From positions 1 through 64,000 of the forward strand of contig NZ_JAPIVP010000002.1 in assembly GCF_026239555.1 (NCBI RefSeq): DNA of 64,000 nt. Direction: 5' to 3'. Position numbers and translations under genes: made by a program. The notes beneath the pieces were generated by a model, which saw only the letters and a list, made by a program, of their open reading frames with translations, was not told the DNA's origin and made no database searches. Origin of the DNA: Pedobacter sp. PF22-3. Its GTDB lineage: Bacteria > Bacteroidota > Bacteroidia > Sphingobacteriales > Sphingobacteriaceae. This document shows, piece after piece, positions 38,047 through 46,404 of this stretch (position 1 is the first letter of the stretch; every line of letters begins with the position of its first letter).

Positions 38047-39249
38047 TTATACGTTTTCTCTCTGGAAAAGTGCTGGTATCGTTTTTAAAATAAGTTTGAT
38101 ATCGTTCCAGAAGCTTTGTTTCAATGCATAGGTATTATCGAGTATTAACCGTTCTTCTTCGCTCATTTCACCTCTGCCACGTTTTTCAACCTGCCACAAA
38201 CCCGTTATTCCGGCTGGCGCTGCAAACCTAAGTACATATTTATCAGTGGTTAGTTTCTCTGCTTCATAAATAGGTAACGGCCTGTTTCCAACAATACTCA
38301 TATCCCCTTTTATCACATTCCAAAGTTGAGGTAACTCGTCTATACTGGTATTCCGGATAAAATGGCCAATCCTGGTTACCCTCGGATCGTTAGCTATTTT
38401 AAAAAACGCCGATCCACTCTTCTTCGAATACACGTATAGATCATCCTTTTCACACCATTGAGCACCATCGGCATAAATAGGATATTGGCATTTCCCTAAT
38501 GCTATGCAGGAGCTGCAAAGTTGTAATTTTGCATTGCGAACCTCTTTTTTTTCCTGATCTGTATCATATTGATTTAAATGTTTCAGGTCTTTTATTTTCT
38601 GATCAGCGTTAACATACATTGACCTGAATTTGTAAAACCGAAATACTTTAAATCCTGTGCCACTCCTTAAAGAATAGTAAAACACAGGGCCCCTAGACTC
38701 TACCCATATCAATATAGCGACCACTAAAAATATGGGAAACAATAAAATCAAGGCTAATCCGGCAAAAAACACATCGAACAATCGCTTTGCAAATCCGATA
38801 TGGTACACTGGCCGGCTGGCAATCTTAACTTCACGGTTTAATGAATTCCAGTGCTTTACAAAGAAAGTCAGCCGTTTTTCGAGGCGCTCTTTATCAACTG
38901 GCAGCATGAAAACATCAGAAACACCTGCCGTCAAAGCCAATATTCTCAAATTTTCATTAAAATATCTTACAACCAGAAAAAATGGAACAGAAGGCATTTG
39001 TTTTTTTTTTAGTACTTCGATCAAAGAGAGTCCACCGTCCGACAGGATTTCGCTATGGGAAATAACAGCTGCAATATTTAACTGCTGCGCTGTCCATTCC
39101 TCTACAAACCTTAATCCATTTTCAAATCGAACGATCCTAAGATCGCCGAAATTACATGCATCAAAATCAATATACTGAAAATCCCTTTCAAAACCTACCA
39201 GAGCAATGATAGGATTATTCATTTGATCCAGCTTCAAAGCATTTTCCAT
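38047..39249 (-). CDS. Initiating sugar transferase with pseudo-receiver domain and Cys4 insertion
   Basis: A 400-residue polyprenyl-phosphate sugar-1-phosphate transferase (WcaJ/WbaP-type) that starts exopolysaccharide repeat units on the membrane. The transferase part covers ~155-395: hydrophobic hairpin (~160-182), KVFRFYKFRSM, NDPRVTRIGHFIRNTSIDELPQLWNVIKGDMSIVG, and GITGLWQV. Residues 1-130 resemble a response-regulator receiver, ending RILALTAGVSDVFMLPVD, but the phosphoryl Asp and the Lys are not conserved. An insert at 240-275 carries Cys245, 248, 254 and 266, possibly a metal site. Its ATG overlaps the upstream regulator's stop by one base. Confidence 0.9.
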   Translation of the reverse strand: MENALKLDQMNNPIIALVGFERDFQYIDFDACNFGDLRIVRFENGLRFVEEWTAQQLNIAAVISHSEILSDGGLSLIEVLKKKQMPSVPFFLVVRYFNENLRILALTAGVSDVFMLPVDKERLEKRLTFFVKHWNSLNREVKIASRPVYHIGFAKRLFDVFFAGLALILLFPIFLVVAILIWVESRGPVFYYSLRSGTGFKVFRFYKFRSMYVNADQKIKDLKHLNQYDTDQEKKEVRNAKLQLCSSCIALGKCQYPIYADGAQWCEKDDLYVYSKKSGSAFFKIANDPRVTRIGHFIRNTSIDELPQLWNVIKGDMSIVGNRPLPIYEAEKLTTDKYVLRFAAPAGITGLWQVEKRGRGEMSEEERLILDNTYALKQSFWNDIKLILKTIPALFQRENV

Positions 39250-39653
39250 TATAACAGATTTTTACCTGCGCGCCTTAATACCATTTTTATCCTTGCTTCA
39301 AGCTCAGCAGGGTTAAAAGGCTTAATTACAAAATCATCCGCCCCGGCGTCCAGGCATTTAATGCGTTTATCAGAACTCTCCTCTCCAGATAGGATCATAA
39401 TCGGCAAGGTGCGAAAGAAGTCGCTTACCTTAAGTTGCTGGATTAACTCCAGCCCGTTCATATTGGGTGTATTGAGATCTGATATGATCAGGTCTGGTAT
39501 GTTTCCGCTCTGCAAAAATGACATTGCACTCAATCCATCAGGCCTGATATCAATATGGTAGTTTGCCGTAAGAATTTCCTCGAGTATCGCTTGCATAAAT
39601 TCGTCGTCCTCAACAAGGAGTAAGCGAGTTTTCGGATTGTTGATCTGGGTCAT
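39249..39653 (-). CDS. Single-domain response regulator
   Basis: A 134-residue receiver with all catalytic residues: acidic pair in LLVEDDEF, phospho-Asp in LIISDLNTPNMNG, Ser in ILSGEES and Lys in FVIKPFNPAELE. There is no output domain. Translation is coupled by a TAATG overlap to the sugar transferase, so it probably works with that protein's pseudo-receiver or relays from the nearby hybrid kinases. Start at ATG 39653 (MTQINNPKTRLLLVEDD). The 394-bp divergent region to 40047 is AT-rich; a TAACTTTA is the only weak promoter match. Confidence 0.92.
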   Translation of the reverse strand: MTQINNPKTRLLLVEDDEFMQAILEEILTANYHIDIRPDGLSAMSFLQSGNIPDLIISDLNTPNMNGLELIQQLKVSDFFRTLPIMILSGEESSDKRIKCLDAGADDFVIKPFNPAELEARIKMVLRRAGKNLL

Positions 39654-40047
39654 TATTAGAGATGAATTGTCAATTGAATTTTTTATAAAACCAATCTGTA
39701 AAGTTACTAGGACCAGTTTTATAATCAAAAAGAAAATGATTTAAATGGCTTTAGTCTAGATTGATAATATTACTATCTGTATACAATTATAAACAAAAAT
39801 CAGATTAATCCATGTTATTTTCTATAACATTGAAGTTATAAATAAAGCGTTGAAAACAAGCAATATAATTTACCAAAAATCAATAATGTGACGTATTTGT
39901 TAGTGATTACAACCTGTAGGTGTTGATTTAATAGAACATAGCCAGAGTATTTATGATCAAAATGGATTTGTTATATACGAAAGTTATAGAGGTGCTGTTT
40001 TCGGGGATTATTTTTTTGTAAATTAGCCAATAATAAAATCTATCTTG

Positions 40048-42309
40048 ATGAACGGCTTTTCTTTATCTTTTGATTCTGCTCAATTGAACAGGCTTTTCCC
40101 CTATTTTATCTTGCTGAATAGCGATATGACGATATTAGATATTGGGAGTAAGCTGCAGGATGTTTGTAAAGATTGCCAGAATAAAAACCTCTACAGCTAT
40201 TTCGAACTACAGGAATTAAATGACAATGGGCAACTTGCTGTAGGCAAAACCAGCTACATCAAGCTCAAAAACGGACATGGAAAAATAAGTGGCAGCTGGG
40301 AAAAGTATTCCAACAACACTCTATTATTTTTCGCTGGCTTAAATTACGCTTCAAATGGGCTCAGCGAGGTAAATGAAAACAATAACACCAGAGCAGATAC
40401 ACAACCATTACACAATATCAACGATTTCGACGGGATTTTAGGCAATATTGGATTTGGCCTTATAGAAATGGATGCTGAAGGCAAAATACGCTATGCCAAT
40501 CATCGGTTTTGCGACATGTCCGGATATGATTTGCCAAGTATACGTAATCAAATGCCTGATCTCTTGTTTAACAACGATTTTTTCTCAAAAGAAGCTATCA
40601 GTCAGGAATCAGAAGAAAAGAATGCTGAATTGCATGAGATCGTATTTACCGATGCCCAGGGCAATCAAAGTTTATGGATGGCAAGCCGAAGGGTAAGTTA
40701 CAATGAAAATAACCAAAATTTAGGCTGGTCAAGCATATGTTTTAATGTGAGTAAGTGCAAAAGATTTGGACAGGAACTGATAAGCGCCAAAAATGAGGCA
40801 GAAAAAACAGCCAACATTAAGGCGATGTTTCTGGCCAATATGAGTCACGAGATCAGAACCCCGATGAATGCCATTATCAGCATGGCTAACCAGCTTTCCA
40901 AAACAACACTTACCGATGAACAGGATTATTATGTCCAAACCGTTCAGACGGCTTCGAAAAATCTTTTGGTCATCATTGATGACATTTTAGACCTTTCAAA
41001 GATTGATGAGGGTAAACTTAAATTCGAGCACATTGGCTTTAGCCTTCCTATGTTGTTCAACGAAGTTATACAGATAGTTACCCACAAGGCTGTAAAGCGC
41101 GGACTGGAATTAAACTACCTTCCGCCTAAAGAGGGGACCGTATCCTCCATCTTAATGGGAGACCCTTACCGGATTACACAGGTACTGATGAACCTGATGA
41201 CAAATGCGATTAAGTTTACTGAAAAAGGTTCCGTAGACTTAACAGCCACTGTGTTGGAGGATGCGCTGAACTATCAGGAAATTGAAATTCTGGTTAAGGA
41301 TACAGGAATTGGAATGGAACCTGAATTTTTAAGCCGTTTGTTCAATAATTTTAGTCAGGAATATGAATCTGTAACACGTAAATATGGCGGTACGGGCTTA
41401 GGCATGAGCATTTCGCAAAAACTGGTTGCACAAATGGGTGGTTATTTCAAGGTGAAAAGCCAGAAAGGCCAGGGCTCTGAAATTTCTTTCGTAATTAAAC
41501 TGGAGAAGGGGAAAACTAACGACGTACCAGCACAAACCAAAATTGTTCACAACGAAGATTTATTTGCAGGACGTCGAATCCTGATTGTGGATGATAATGA
41601 AATGAACAGGCTGGTAGCCAGTACTGTTCTACTTGGTTATGGCCCACAGGTAATGATTGCCGATGATGGAGCAATAGCCCTTGAAATGTTGGAAGAGGAG
41701 ATATATGATGTTATTTTAATGGATATACAGATGCCCGTGCTTGATGGATATAATACTACTAAAGCGCTCAGAGCACGCGGATATACTGGTGTAATCATTG
41801 CACTCACTGCATCGGCCATTAAGGGCGAAAGAGAAAAATGTTTAGCTGCCGGAATGAATGATTACATTACCAAACCAATAAATGAGGAGCTGCTGATTAG
41901 TGTATTAGATAGCTGGATCCAAAAAACGGCAGCGCCTGTTATTGCTCCTGCTACCCCTTTACCACTATATAGTCTTGATGGCCTGCGTGTAATTAGTAAG
42001 GGGAGGGAAGATTTTGTGACCAAAATGATCGAAATGTTTTGCGGACAAATGCCCGACTCCTTAAATCAACTCAACCAGGCGCAGCGTGAAGGCGATCTGG
42101 AACAGGTATCAAAACTGGCGCACAAACTCAAATCAACCATCGATCATCTTGCTATCTTACCACTTCAGCGTACCATAAGGGAAATTGAAGCGGCTAATGA
42201 GGCTAATGTGTCTGCCCCCAAACTGGCTGAAATGATTGCAGAAGTAAATGATATACTAAACCAGGTGATGGCAGAACTGAAGGAAGAAATTGCCGTCAGA
42301 AATCAATAA
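40048..42309 (+). CDS. Hybrid sensor histidine kinase (HNOBA-like, PAS, HisKA, HATPase, REC, HPt)
   Basis: A 753-residue soluble kinase. The first ~105 residues (LNRLFPYFILLNSDMTILDIGSKL) resemble the haem-NO-binding-associated (HNOBA) domain, weakly. Then a PAS domain (~125-235), HisKA (SHEIRTPMNAI, His267), HATPase (DTGIGM, KYGGTGLGMSIS), REC (Asp559 in LMDIQMPVLDG) and HPt (His692, AHKLKS). An H-NOX partner would be expected if the N-terminus is HNOBA, but none is in the window. Divergent from the receiver/sugar-transferase pair and next to the polysaccharide operon. Start at ATG 40048; TTG 40045 is adjacent. Confidence 0.94.
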   Translation: MNGFSLSFDSAQLNRLFPYFILLNSDMTILDIGSKLQDVCKDCQNKNLYSYFELQELNDNGQLAVGKTSYIKLKNGHGKISGSWEKYSNNTLLFFAGLNYASNGLSEVNENNNTRADTQPLHNINDFDGILGNIGFGLIEMDAEGKIRYANHRFCDMSGYDLPSIRNQMPDLLFNNDFFSKEAISQESEEKNAELHEIVFTDAQGNQSLWMASRRVSYNENNQNLGWSSICFNVSKCKRFGQELISAKNEAEKTANIKAMFLANMSHEIRTPMNAIISMANQLSKTTLTDEQDYYVQTVQTASKNLLVIIDDILDLSKIDEGKLKFEHIGFSLPMLFNEVIQIVTHKAVKRGLELNYLPPKEGTVSSILMGDPYRITQVLMNLMTNAIKFTEKGSVDLTATVLEDALNYQEIEILVKDTGIGMEPEFLSRLFNNFSQEYESVTRKYGGTGLGMSISQKLVAQMGGYFKVKSQKGQGSEISFVIKLEKGKTNDVPAQTKIVHNEDLFAGRRILIVDDNEMNRLVASTVLLGYGPQVMIADDGAIALEMLEEEIYDVILMDIQMPVLDGYNTTKALRARGYTGVIIALTASAIKGEREKCLAAGMNDYITKPINEELLISVLDSWIQKTAAPVIAPATPLPLYSLDGLRVISKGREDFVTKMIEMFCGQMPDSLNQLNQAQREGDLEQVSKLAHKLKSTIDHLAILPLQRTIREIEAANEANVSAPKLAEMIAEVNDILNQVMAELKEEIAVRNQ

Positions 42310-42319
42310 GCCGTGAATC

Positions 42320-43054
42320 TTAGCCTCCAATGAGATTCCTGTATATTTTAGCTAAAAAATCGGAAACCCTTTTACCCAACAACCGGTTAGACAATTTACC
42401 CATAAAGCTATAATCCAAACCGGATATCCATGAGGCAGCGAAATGATGTATGCAATAAGTATTCTCCGTAATTTTTATCTTAAGGGTTTTCCAACTTTTG
42501 GGGCTAAAAAAATCGCTGGGATAAATACTACAATAGCCATCAAGTTGTTGAAATGAATTATTTAACTGTAATCCTTTATCAGCTTTCATAAAGGCAGTGA
42601 TGCTTTCAGTATTTGGCATGGTATCCGCTTTTCCATTGGGCAAATAAAAACTCCTGTTATCATAATAAGCCAGCAAATCATCAATCCAGCGGCTACCCTG
42701 CACACTTCCCATAATGGCAGAAGAAAGCAAAAGGTTATCTTCAAAACCAGTAAAGGCCACATTGCGGAGCATTGCGCTATCCAGTGGCTTTAGGAACTCA
42801 ACATCTGTATCGAGGTAAATCCCCCCCACGCTTTTTAATGCGAATAGGCGGCAAACATCAGAAACAAAAGCAAATTTACGCTCGCGATAAGCTTCTGCAC
42901 TGTACCGGTAATTGTTGATATCAAAGTTCTCCTCATTCCACTCCACAATGCGGTAGTCGGGCAGGTATTTTTGCCAAGAAGCCAAACAGCTGACCACAAG
43001 TTCTGGTTTCTCTCCTTTACCAAACCAGCAATAGTGGATTATTTTCGGGATCAT
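42320..43054 (-). CDS. Glycosyltransferase family 32-type
   Basis: A 244-residue GT-A fold glycosyltransferase with the MIPKIIHYCWFGKGEKP start, the FVSDVCRLFALKSVGGIYLDTDVEF block and its DXD motif (YLDTD) that binds metal and nucleotide sugar. GT32 enzymes add hexose or hexosamine during capsule and O-antigen assembly; the sugar is unknown. Its ATG overlaps the flippase stop by 4 bp (ATGA). It ends 10 bp from the convergent hybrid kinase gene, with no room for a terminator. Confidence 0.92.
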   Translation of the reverse strand: MIPKIIHYCWFGKGEKPELVVSCLASWQKYLPDYRIVEWNEENFDINNYRYSAEAYRERKFAFVSDVCRLFALKSVGGIYLDTDVEFLKPLDSAMLRNVAFTGFEDNLLLSSAIMGSVQGSRWIDDLLAYYDNRSFYLPNGKADTMPNTESITAFMKADKGLQLNNSFQQLDGYCSIYPSDFFSPKSWKTLKIKITENTYCIHHFAASWISGLDYSFMGKLSNRLLGKRVSDFLAKIYRNLIGG

Positions 43055-44577
43055 AACTTTACTTTTTTTAGGATTTTCTTATAGCCATCAACCAGCGTTA
43101 CCCGATCAAACTGCATAAACAGCGTAATAATAAGCAAAATCAGTCCGATACAAATGCAATTCAGGATAAAAGTAAACCAAGAATTAACAGTGATCAGATC
43201 TGCCCTTCTCCAGCCATAAGTAACTGCAATTAAGAAGGTAAAACCTGCCAGCCCACGGATAATCTTTAAAAAGAAATAACTCCTTTTTTCATTCAGGCAG
43301 TGTGCGGCATAAATTGGTGTAAAAGTGAGGTGGCTAAACACGCCGCTTATTGCCGCGGCAACAGGTATAGCATATATTCCCAGGCTACTGTACAGGCAAA
43401 GTAATATCACCATTACGAAATTGAGTACAGCTATAAAAATACCCCAGATCGATGCAATCCTTAGCTTATTTGTGATGATGAAAATATGGTGTACCGTTTC
43501 TACAGTCCCATGAACAATAAAGGGCAGCAATGTGATAACCGAAAGCAAATGGAGCGCAGTGGAATCCTGAGTGGGTAACCATAGCCTAAAAAAATCGCCT
43601 CCGTAAACAAAAAATACGGCCAGGGGCAGTAATACCACTATGAAAATTGCCTTAAATGAGAGATTTAAGGTGTTTTTAAGTTTATGCATGTCTTCTTGCG
43701 CGTAAGCCTTTAACATTTCGGGCAAAAATATAGGCACAACAATTCCCAGCAGGATGTAAATGGCATTGGGTATAAACTTGGTTAACGAAAGAAAACCCAT
43801 GCCCGAAGCGCCAAAAAAGTGGTTGGCAATCAACAAATCCAACTGCGTATTAATTACGTTCGACAAGGCAATGATCGAATTCCACATACCGAAACCCGCA
43901 ATCAGTGAAAGGGCACTCCACGAAAAAAAAGAACGATCAATCACCACTTCCGGCAACAGTTTTTTGGTCAGCCTGTAATTTGCAAAACACATATAAATTG
44001 CAGTCAATACCGTTACCACACCTAAAAAGTAGATCTGTGGCTTAAAGAGGTAAAACAGGAAGGCAACCGCAGCCAGTTTCAACAAATTGGATATAATATT
44101 GATATAGGCAAGCTTATCGAACCTGTTAACAGCAAACGCTGCAACCGAAAATACAGCGGAAGAGACATTAATGACGAGGCTAAAAAGAATAAATACAAAT
44201 AGCAGGCGTACATCATGAAAAAGACCTGGCGGAATATCAAGAATATTATTGATAAACAGGCAGAATAAAACACTTAATACAATGAAGCCCAGCGATATGA
44301 GCATATTGCCAAACAGGATGGAATTGAAATAGACATTGACCTCTTTGATGTCCTTTTTTTCCAGGCTAATAGTAATATACCTGCTCGACATGGAGTTTAA
44401 AGCAGTTGTAATAATACCCGCGTACATTACAAAATTATTAGAGAGGGGGAAGAAACCATAAGCTTCTTTTCCAAGGTGCGTTACGATATACGGGGTAAGA
44501 AAGAACGAAATACCTACACCCGAAAGTGCACTAAAAAAATTGGAGACCAGGTTAACTACAAAGCGTCTTCTATCCAT
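43051..44577 (-). CDS. Polysaccharide flippase (Wzx/MATE-like)
   Basis: A 508-residue multi-pass membrane protein, about 12-14 TM helices, of the MOP polysaccharide export branch. FVVNLVSNFFSALSGVGISFFLTPYIVTHLGKEAYGFFPL at the N-terminus fits Wzx/RfbX proteins, which flip lipid-linked repeat units to the periplasm. It is the first gene of a leftward pair with GT32, divergent from the GT2 gene at 44691. A TACATTTG (44627-44634, minus strand) matches the -7 consensus about 50 bp upstream. Confidence 0.92.
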   Translation of the reverse strand: MDRRRFVVNLVSNFFSALSGVGISFFLTPYIVTHLGKEAYGFFPLSNNFVMYAGIITTALNSMSSRYITISLEKKDIKEVNVYFNSILFGNMLISLGFIVLSVLFCLFINNILDIPPGLFHDVRLLFVFILFSLVINVSSAVFSVAAFAVNRFDKLAYINIISNLLKLAAVAFLFYLFKPQIYFLGVVTVLTAIYMCFANYRLTKKLLPEVVIDRSFFSWSALSLIAGFGMWNSIIALSNVINTQLDLLIANHFFGASGMGFLSLTKFIPNAIYILLGIVVPIFLPEMLKAYAQEDMHKLKNTLNLSFKAIFIVVLLPLAVFFVYGGDFFRLWLPTQDSTALHLLSVITLLPFIVHGTVETVHHIFIITNKLRIASIWGIFIAVLNFVMVILLCLYSSLGIYAIPVAAAISGVFSHLTFTPIYAAHCLNEKRSYFFLKIIRGLAGFTFLIAVTYGWRRADLITVNSWFTFILNCICIGLILLIITLFMQFDRVTLVDGYKKILKKVKL

Positions 44578-44655
44578 ATCAATAGCTGCTCTAAAGTAAT
44601 GGTTTTATTTGAATATCATGAATACTCAAATGTATTAATCGCAAAATTTTAGCTA

Positions 44656-44672
44656 TTTTGGTCAGACCAAAA
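44656..44672. promoter_or_regulatory. 17-bp perfect palindrome between divergent flippase and GT2 genes
   Basis: TTTTGGTCAGACCAAAA: 8-bp arms around one central A. It overlaps a TATTTTG -7-like sequence (44654-44660) for the rightward gene, so it may be a repressor operator or, less likely, a transcribed hairpin. Confidence 0.55.
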
Positions 44673-44690
44673 GACTTAACCCGAAAAAGA

Positions 44691-45440
44691 TTGGAACCAC
44701 TCGTATCAATTGTTACGCCATGTTATAATTCAGCTGCCTTTATAACAGAAACACTGGAATCTGTAATTGCCCAGGACTATAAAAACTGGGAAATGATTAT
44801 TGTAGATGACTGCTCAGGCGATAACACCTGCCAGATTGTGGAAACTTTTGCAATGAGGCATCAAGGCATAAAACTTATTGCACTCAAGGAAAACGGAGGG
44901 GTATCAAATGCCAGGAATATAGGTATGGCAGCTGCAAATGGTAAATATATTTCATTTCTGGATAGTGATGATGTCTGGCTAAAAGACAAACTTAGCAAAC
45001 AGGTAAGTTTTATGGAAAAAGAACTCCTGCCCCTTACATTTTGTGCCTACAAACGTATTAATGAAAATGGGGAAGTCATTTCTGGTCAGGTTCCTGTTCC
45101 ACTTACAGTAAATTATGATGCGCTGCTTGCGCACAATGTGGTGATATTTTCGACTTCAATGATGCTAAAAAGTGCGATTGGCGATTTAAAGTTTAGCCTT
45201 GCCGGCCACGAAGACTGGATTTTTTTACTTAAGCTGTTAAAACAATGCAGACAGGGTTATGGCATTAACCAATTACTGGCTTTTTATCGGGTTAGACAAA
45301 ACTCTGTCTCTGCTAACAAACTTAAGGCAATTGGTTATACGTGGAGAATATTCCGTGAAAGCGAAGGCATTGGTTTTCTCCAATCGGTTATTCTGCTGGG
45401 AAGATATGCTATTTCTGCAAGCCTGAAAAGATTAAGATGA
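44691..45440 (+). CDS. Glycosyltransferase family 2
   Basis: A 249-residue GT-A enzyme: PLVSIVTPCYNSAAFITETLESVIAQDYKNWEMIIVDDCS, GGVSNARNIGMAAANGKYISFLDSDDVW with the DXD-like DSDD, and C-terminal HEDWIFLLKLL. It likely adds a sugar to the exopolysaccharide repeat unit. No ATG precedes the conserved start; TTG 44691 (MEPLVSIVTPCYN) is best, because an earlier TTG at 44658 lies inside the promoter-palindrome. It ends 4 bp before the convergent GT2 gene. Confidence 0.9.
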   Translation: MEPLVSIVTPCYNSAAFITETLESVIAQDYKNWEMIIVDDCSGDNTCQIVETFAMRHQGIKLIALKENGGVSNARNIGMAAANGKYISFLDSDDVWLKDKLSKQVSFMEKELLPLTFCAYKRINENGEVISGQVPVPLTVNYDALLAHNVVIFSTSMMLKSAIGDLKFSLAGHEDWIFLLKLLKQCRQGYGINQLLAFYRVRQNSVSANKLKAIGYTWRIFRESEGIGFLQSVILLGRYAISASLKRLR

Positions 45441-45444
45441 GCTT

Positions 45445-46359
45445 TTAGTTTTTTAATGCCCAGCCCAAATGCTTACTATGCTTTGCATGGGCAAAATTCC
45501 ACCAAAGCCCTTTAAGCACAGCCCTCGCCAGCTTCTTCTGTCCCTTCAGAAGATAACTGAATATTGCTTTTGGGCAGGCGATAAATGTATAGTATAAGGC
45601 GAATAAAATAGTAGTGATAAAACCTGTATTTTTCCTGATAAACAGCATTCGGTTTCTGGTCATGAAGTAAACCTTAAGCGGACTCTCCTTCCCTACACTT
45701 ACCGATTCTTTATGATATACGCTCGTTTTACCGGTAAACCAAATTTCTTTACCTATCCGTTTAAATTTTTCACACCAATCGAGTTCCTCGTAGTACAGAA
45801 AATAATTTTCGTCCATCAGTCCGGCTTTGTCTAAGTCTGTTCTGCGGCACATAACTGCTGCCCCATGGCAAAAGCCTGTTGCATAACTTTTGTTAAACTG
45901 ACCATAATCGTGCTCAAATGCACCAATATTTTCATTCCTGCCTGTTATATAATTTAAAGGGGTAAAACCGGCATACTGTACCAGATCTTTTTGATCGAAG
46001 TAAAGCAATAATGGTGATAGCAATCCTATTTTTTCATTGGCGTCTAGCTCTGCCTGCATCGTCTCCAGGCAACCGGCAGGTATTTCAGTGTCGTTATTTA
46101 ACAGCAGGATATAATCGCCTTTGGCCTGTCTGATACCTAGGTTATTTCCGCCGGCAAAGCCCAGGTTTTGCACTGAGCGGATATATTTCAGGTTCTCAAA
46201 ATAAGGCCTAAATAAATCTGCCTGATCATGAGCGGCGCCATTATCTACCAATATCACCTCAACATCGCTGGCACTATAACACCTGCCTACAGACTCGAGC
46301 AAGGCTATGGTTACGCCTGTTTGATGGAAATTAACCGTGATAATGGAAGTTAATGGCAT
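45445..46359 (-). CDS. Glycosyltransferase family 2, rhamnosyltransferase-like
   Basis: A 304-residue GT2 enzyme of the WbbL/rhamnosyltransferase type: TSIITVNFHQTGVTIALLESV, EVILVDNGAAHD, NLGFAGGNNLGIRQAKGDYILLLNNDTEIP and the ENYFLYYEELDWCEKFKRIGK block. A C-terminal hydrophobic stretch (TGFITTILFALYYTFIACP) may anchor it to the membrane. Last gene of the leftward EPS operon running from 53206; substrate sugar is not identifiable. Confidence 0.92.
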   Translation of the reverse strand: MPLTSIITVNFHQTGVTIALLESVGRCYSASDVEVILVDNGAAHDQADLFRPYFENLKYIRSVQNLGFAGGNNLGIRQAKGDYILLLNNDTEIPAGCLETMQAELDANEKIGLLSPLLLYFDQKDLVQYAGFTPLNYITGRNENIGAFEHDYGQFNKSYATGFCHGAAVMCRRTDLDKAGLMDENYFLYYEELDWCEKFKRIGKEIWFTGKTSVYHKESVSVGKESPLKVYFMTRNRMLFIRKNTGFITTILFALYYTFIACPKAIFSYLLKGQKKLARAVLKGLWWNFAHAKHSKHLGWALKN

Positions 46360-46404
46360 AGTTTACCTAAATATTTACAACTTTTTGATGTGAACTGTCT
46401 GTTT

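Noticed and set aside
43051..43054. 4-bp overlap of GT32 and flippase genes as an assembly problem
   Set aside because: ATGA overlaps are normal translational coupling; both proteins are full length.
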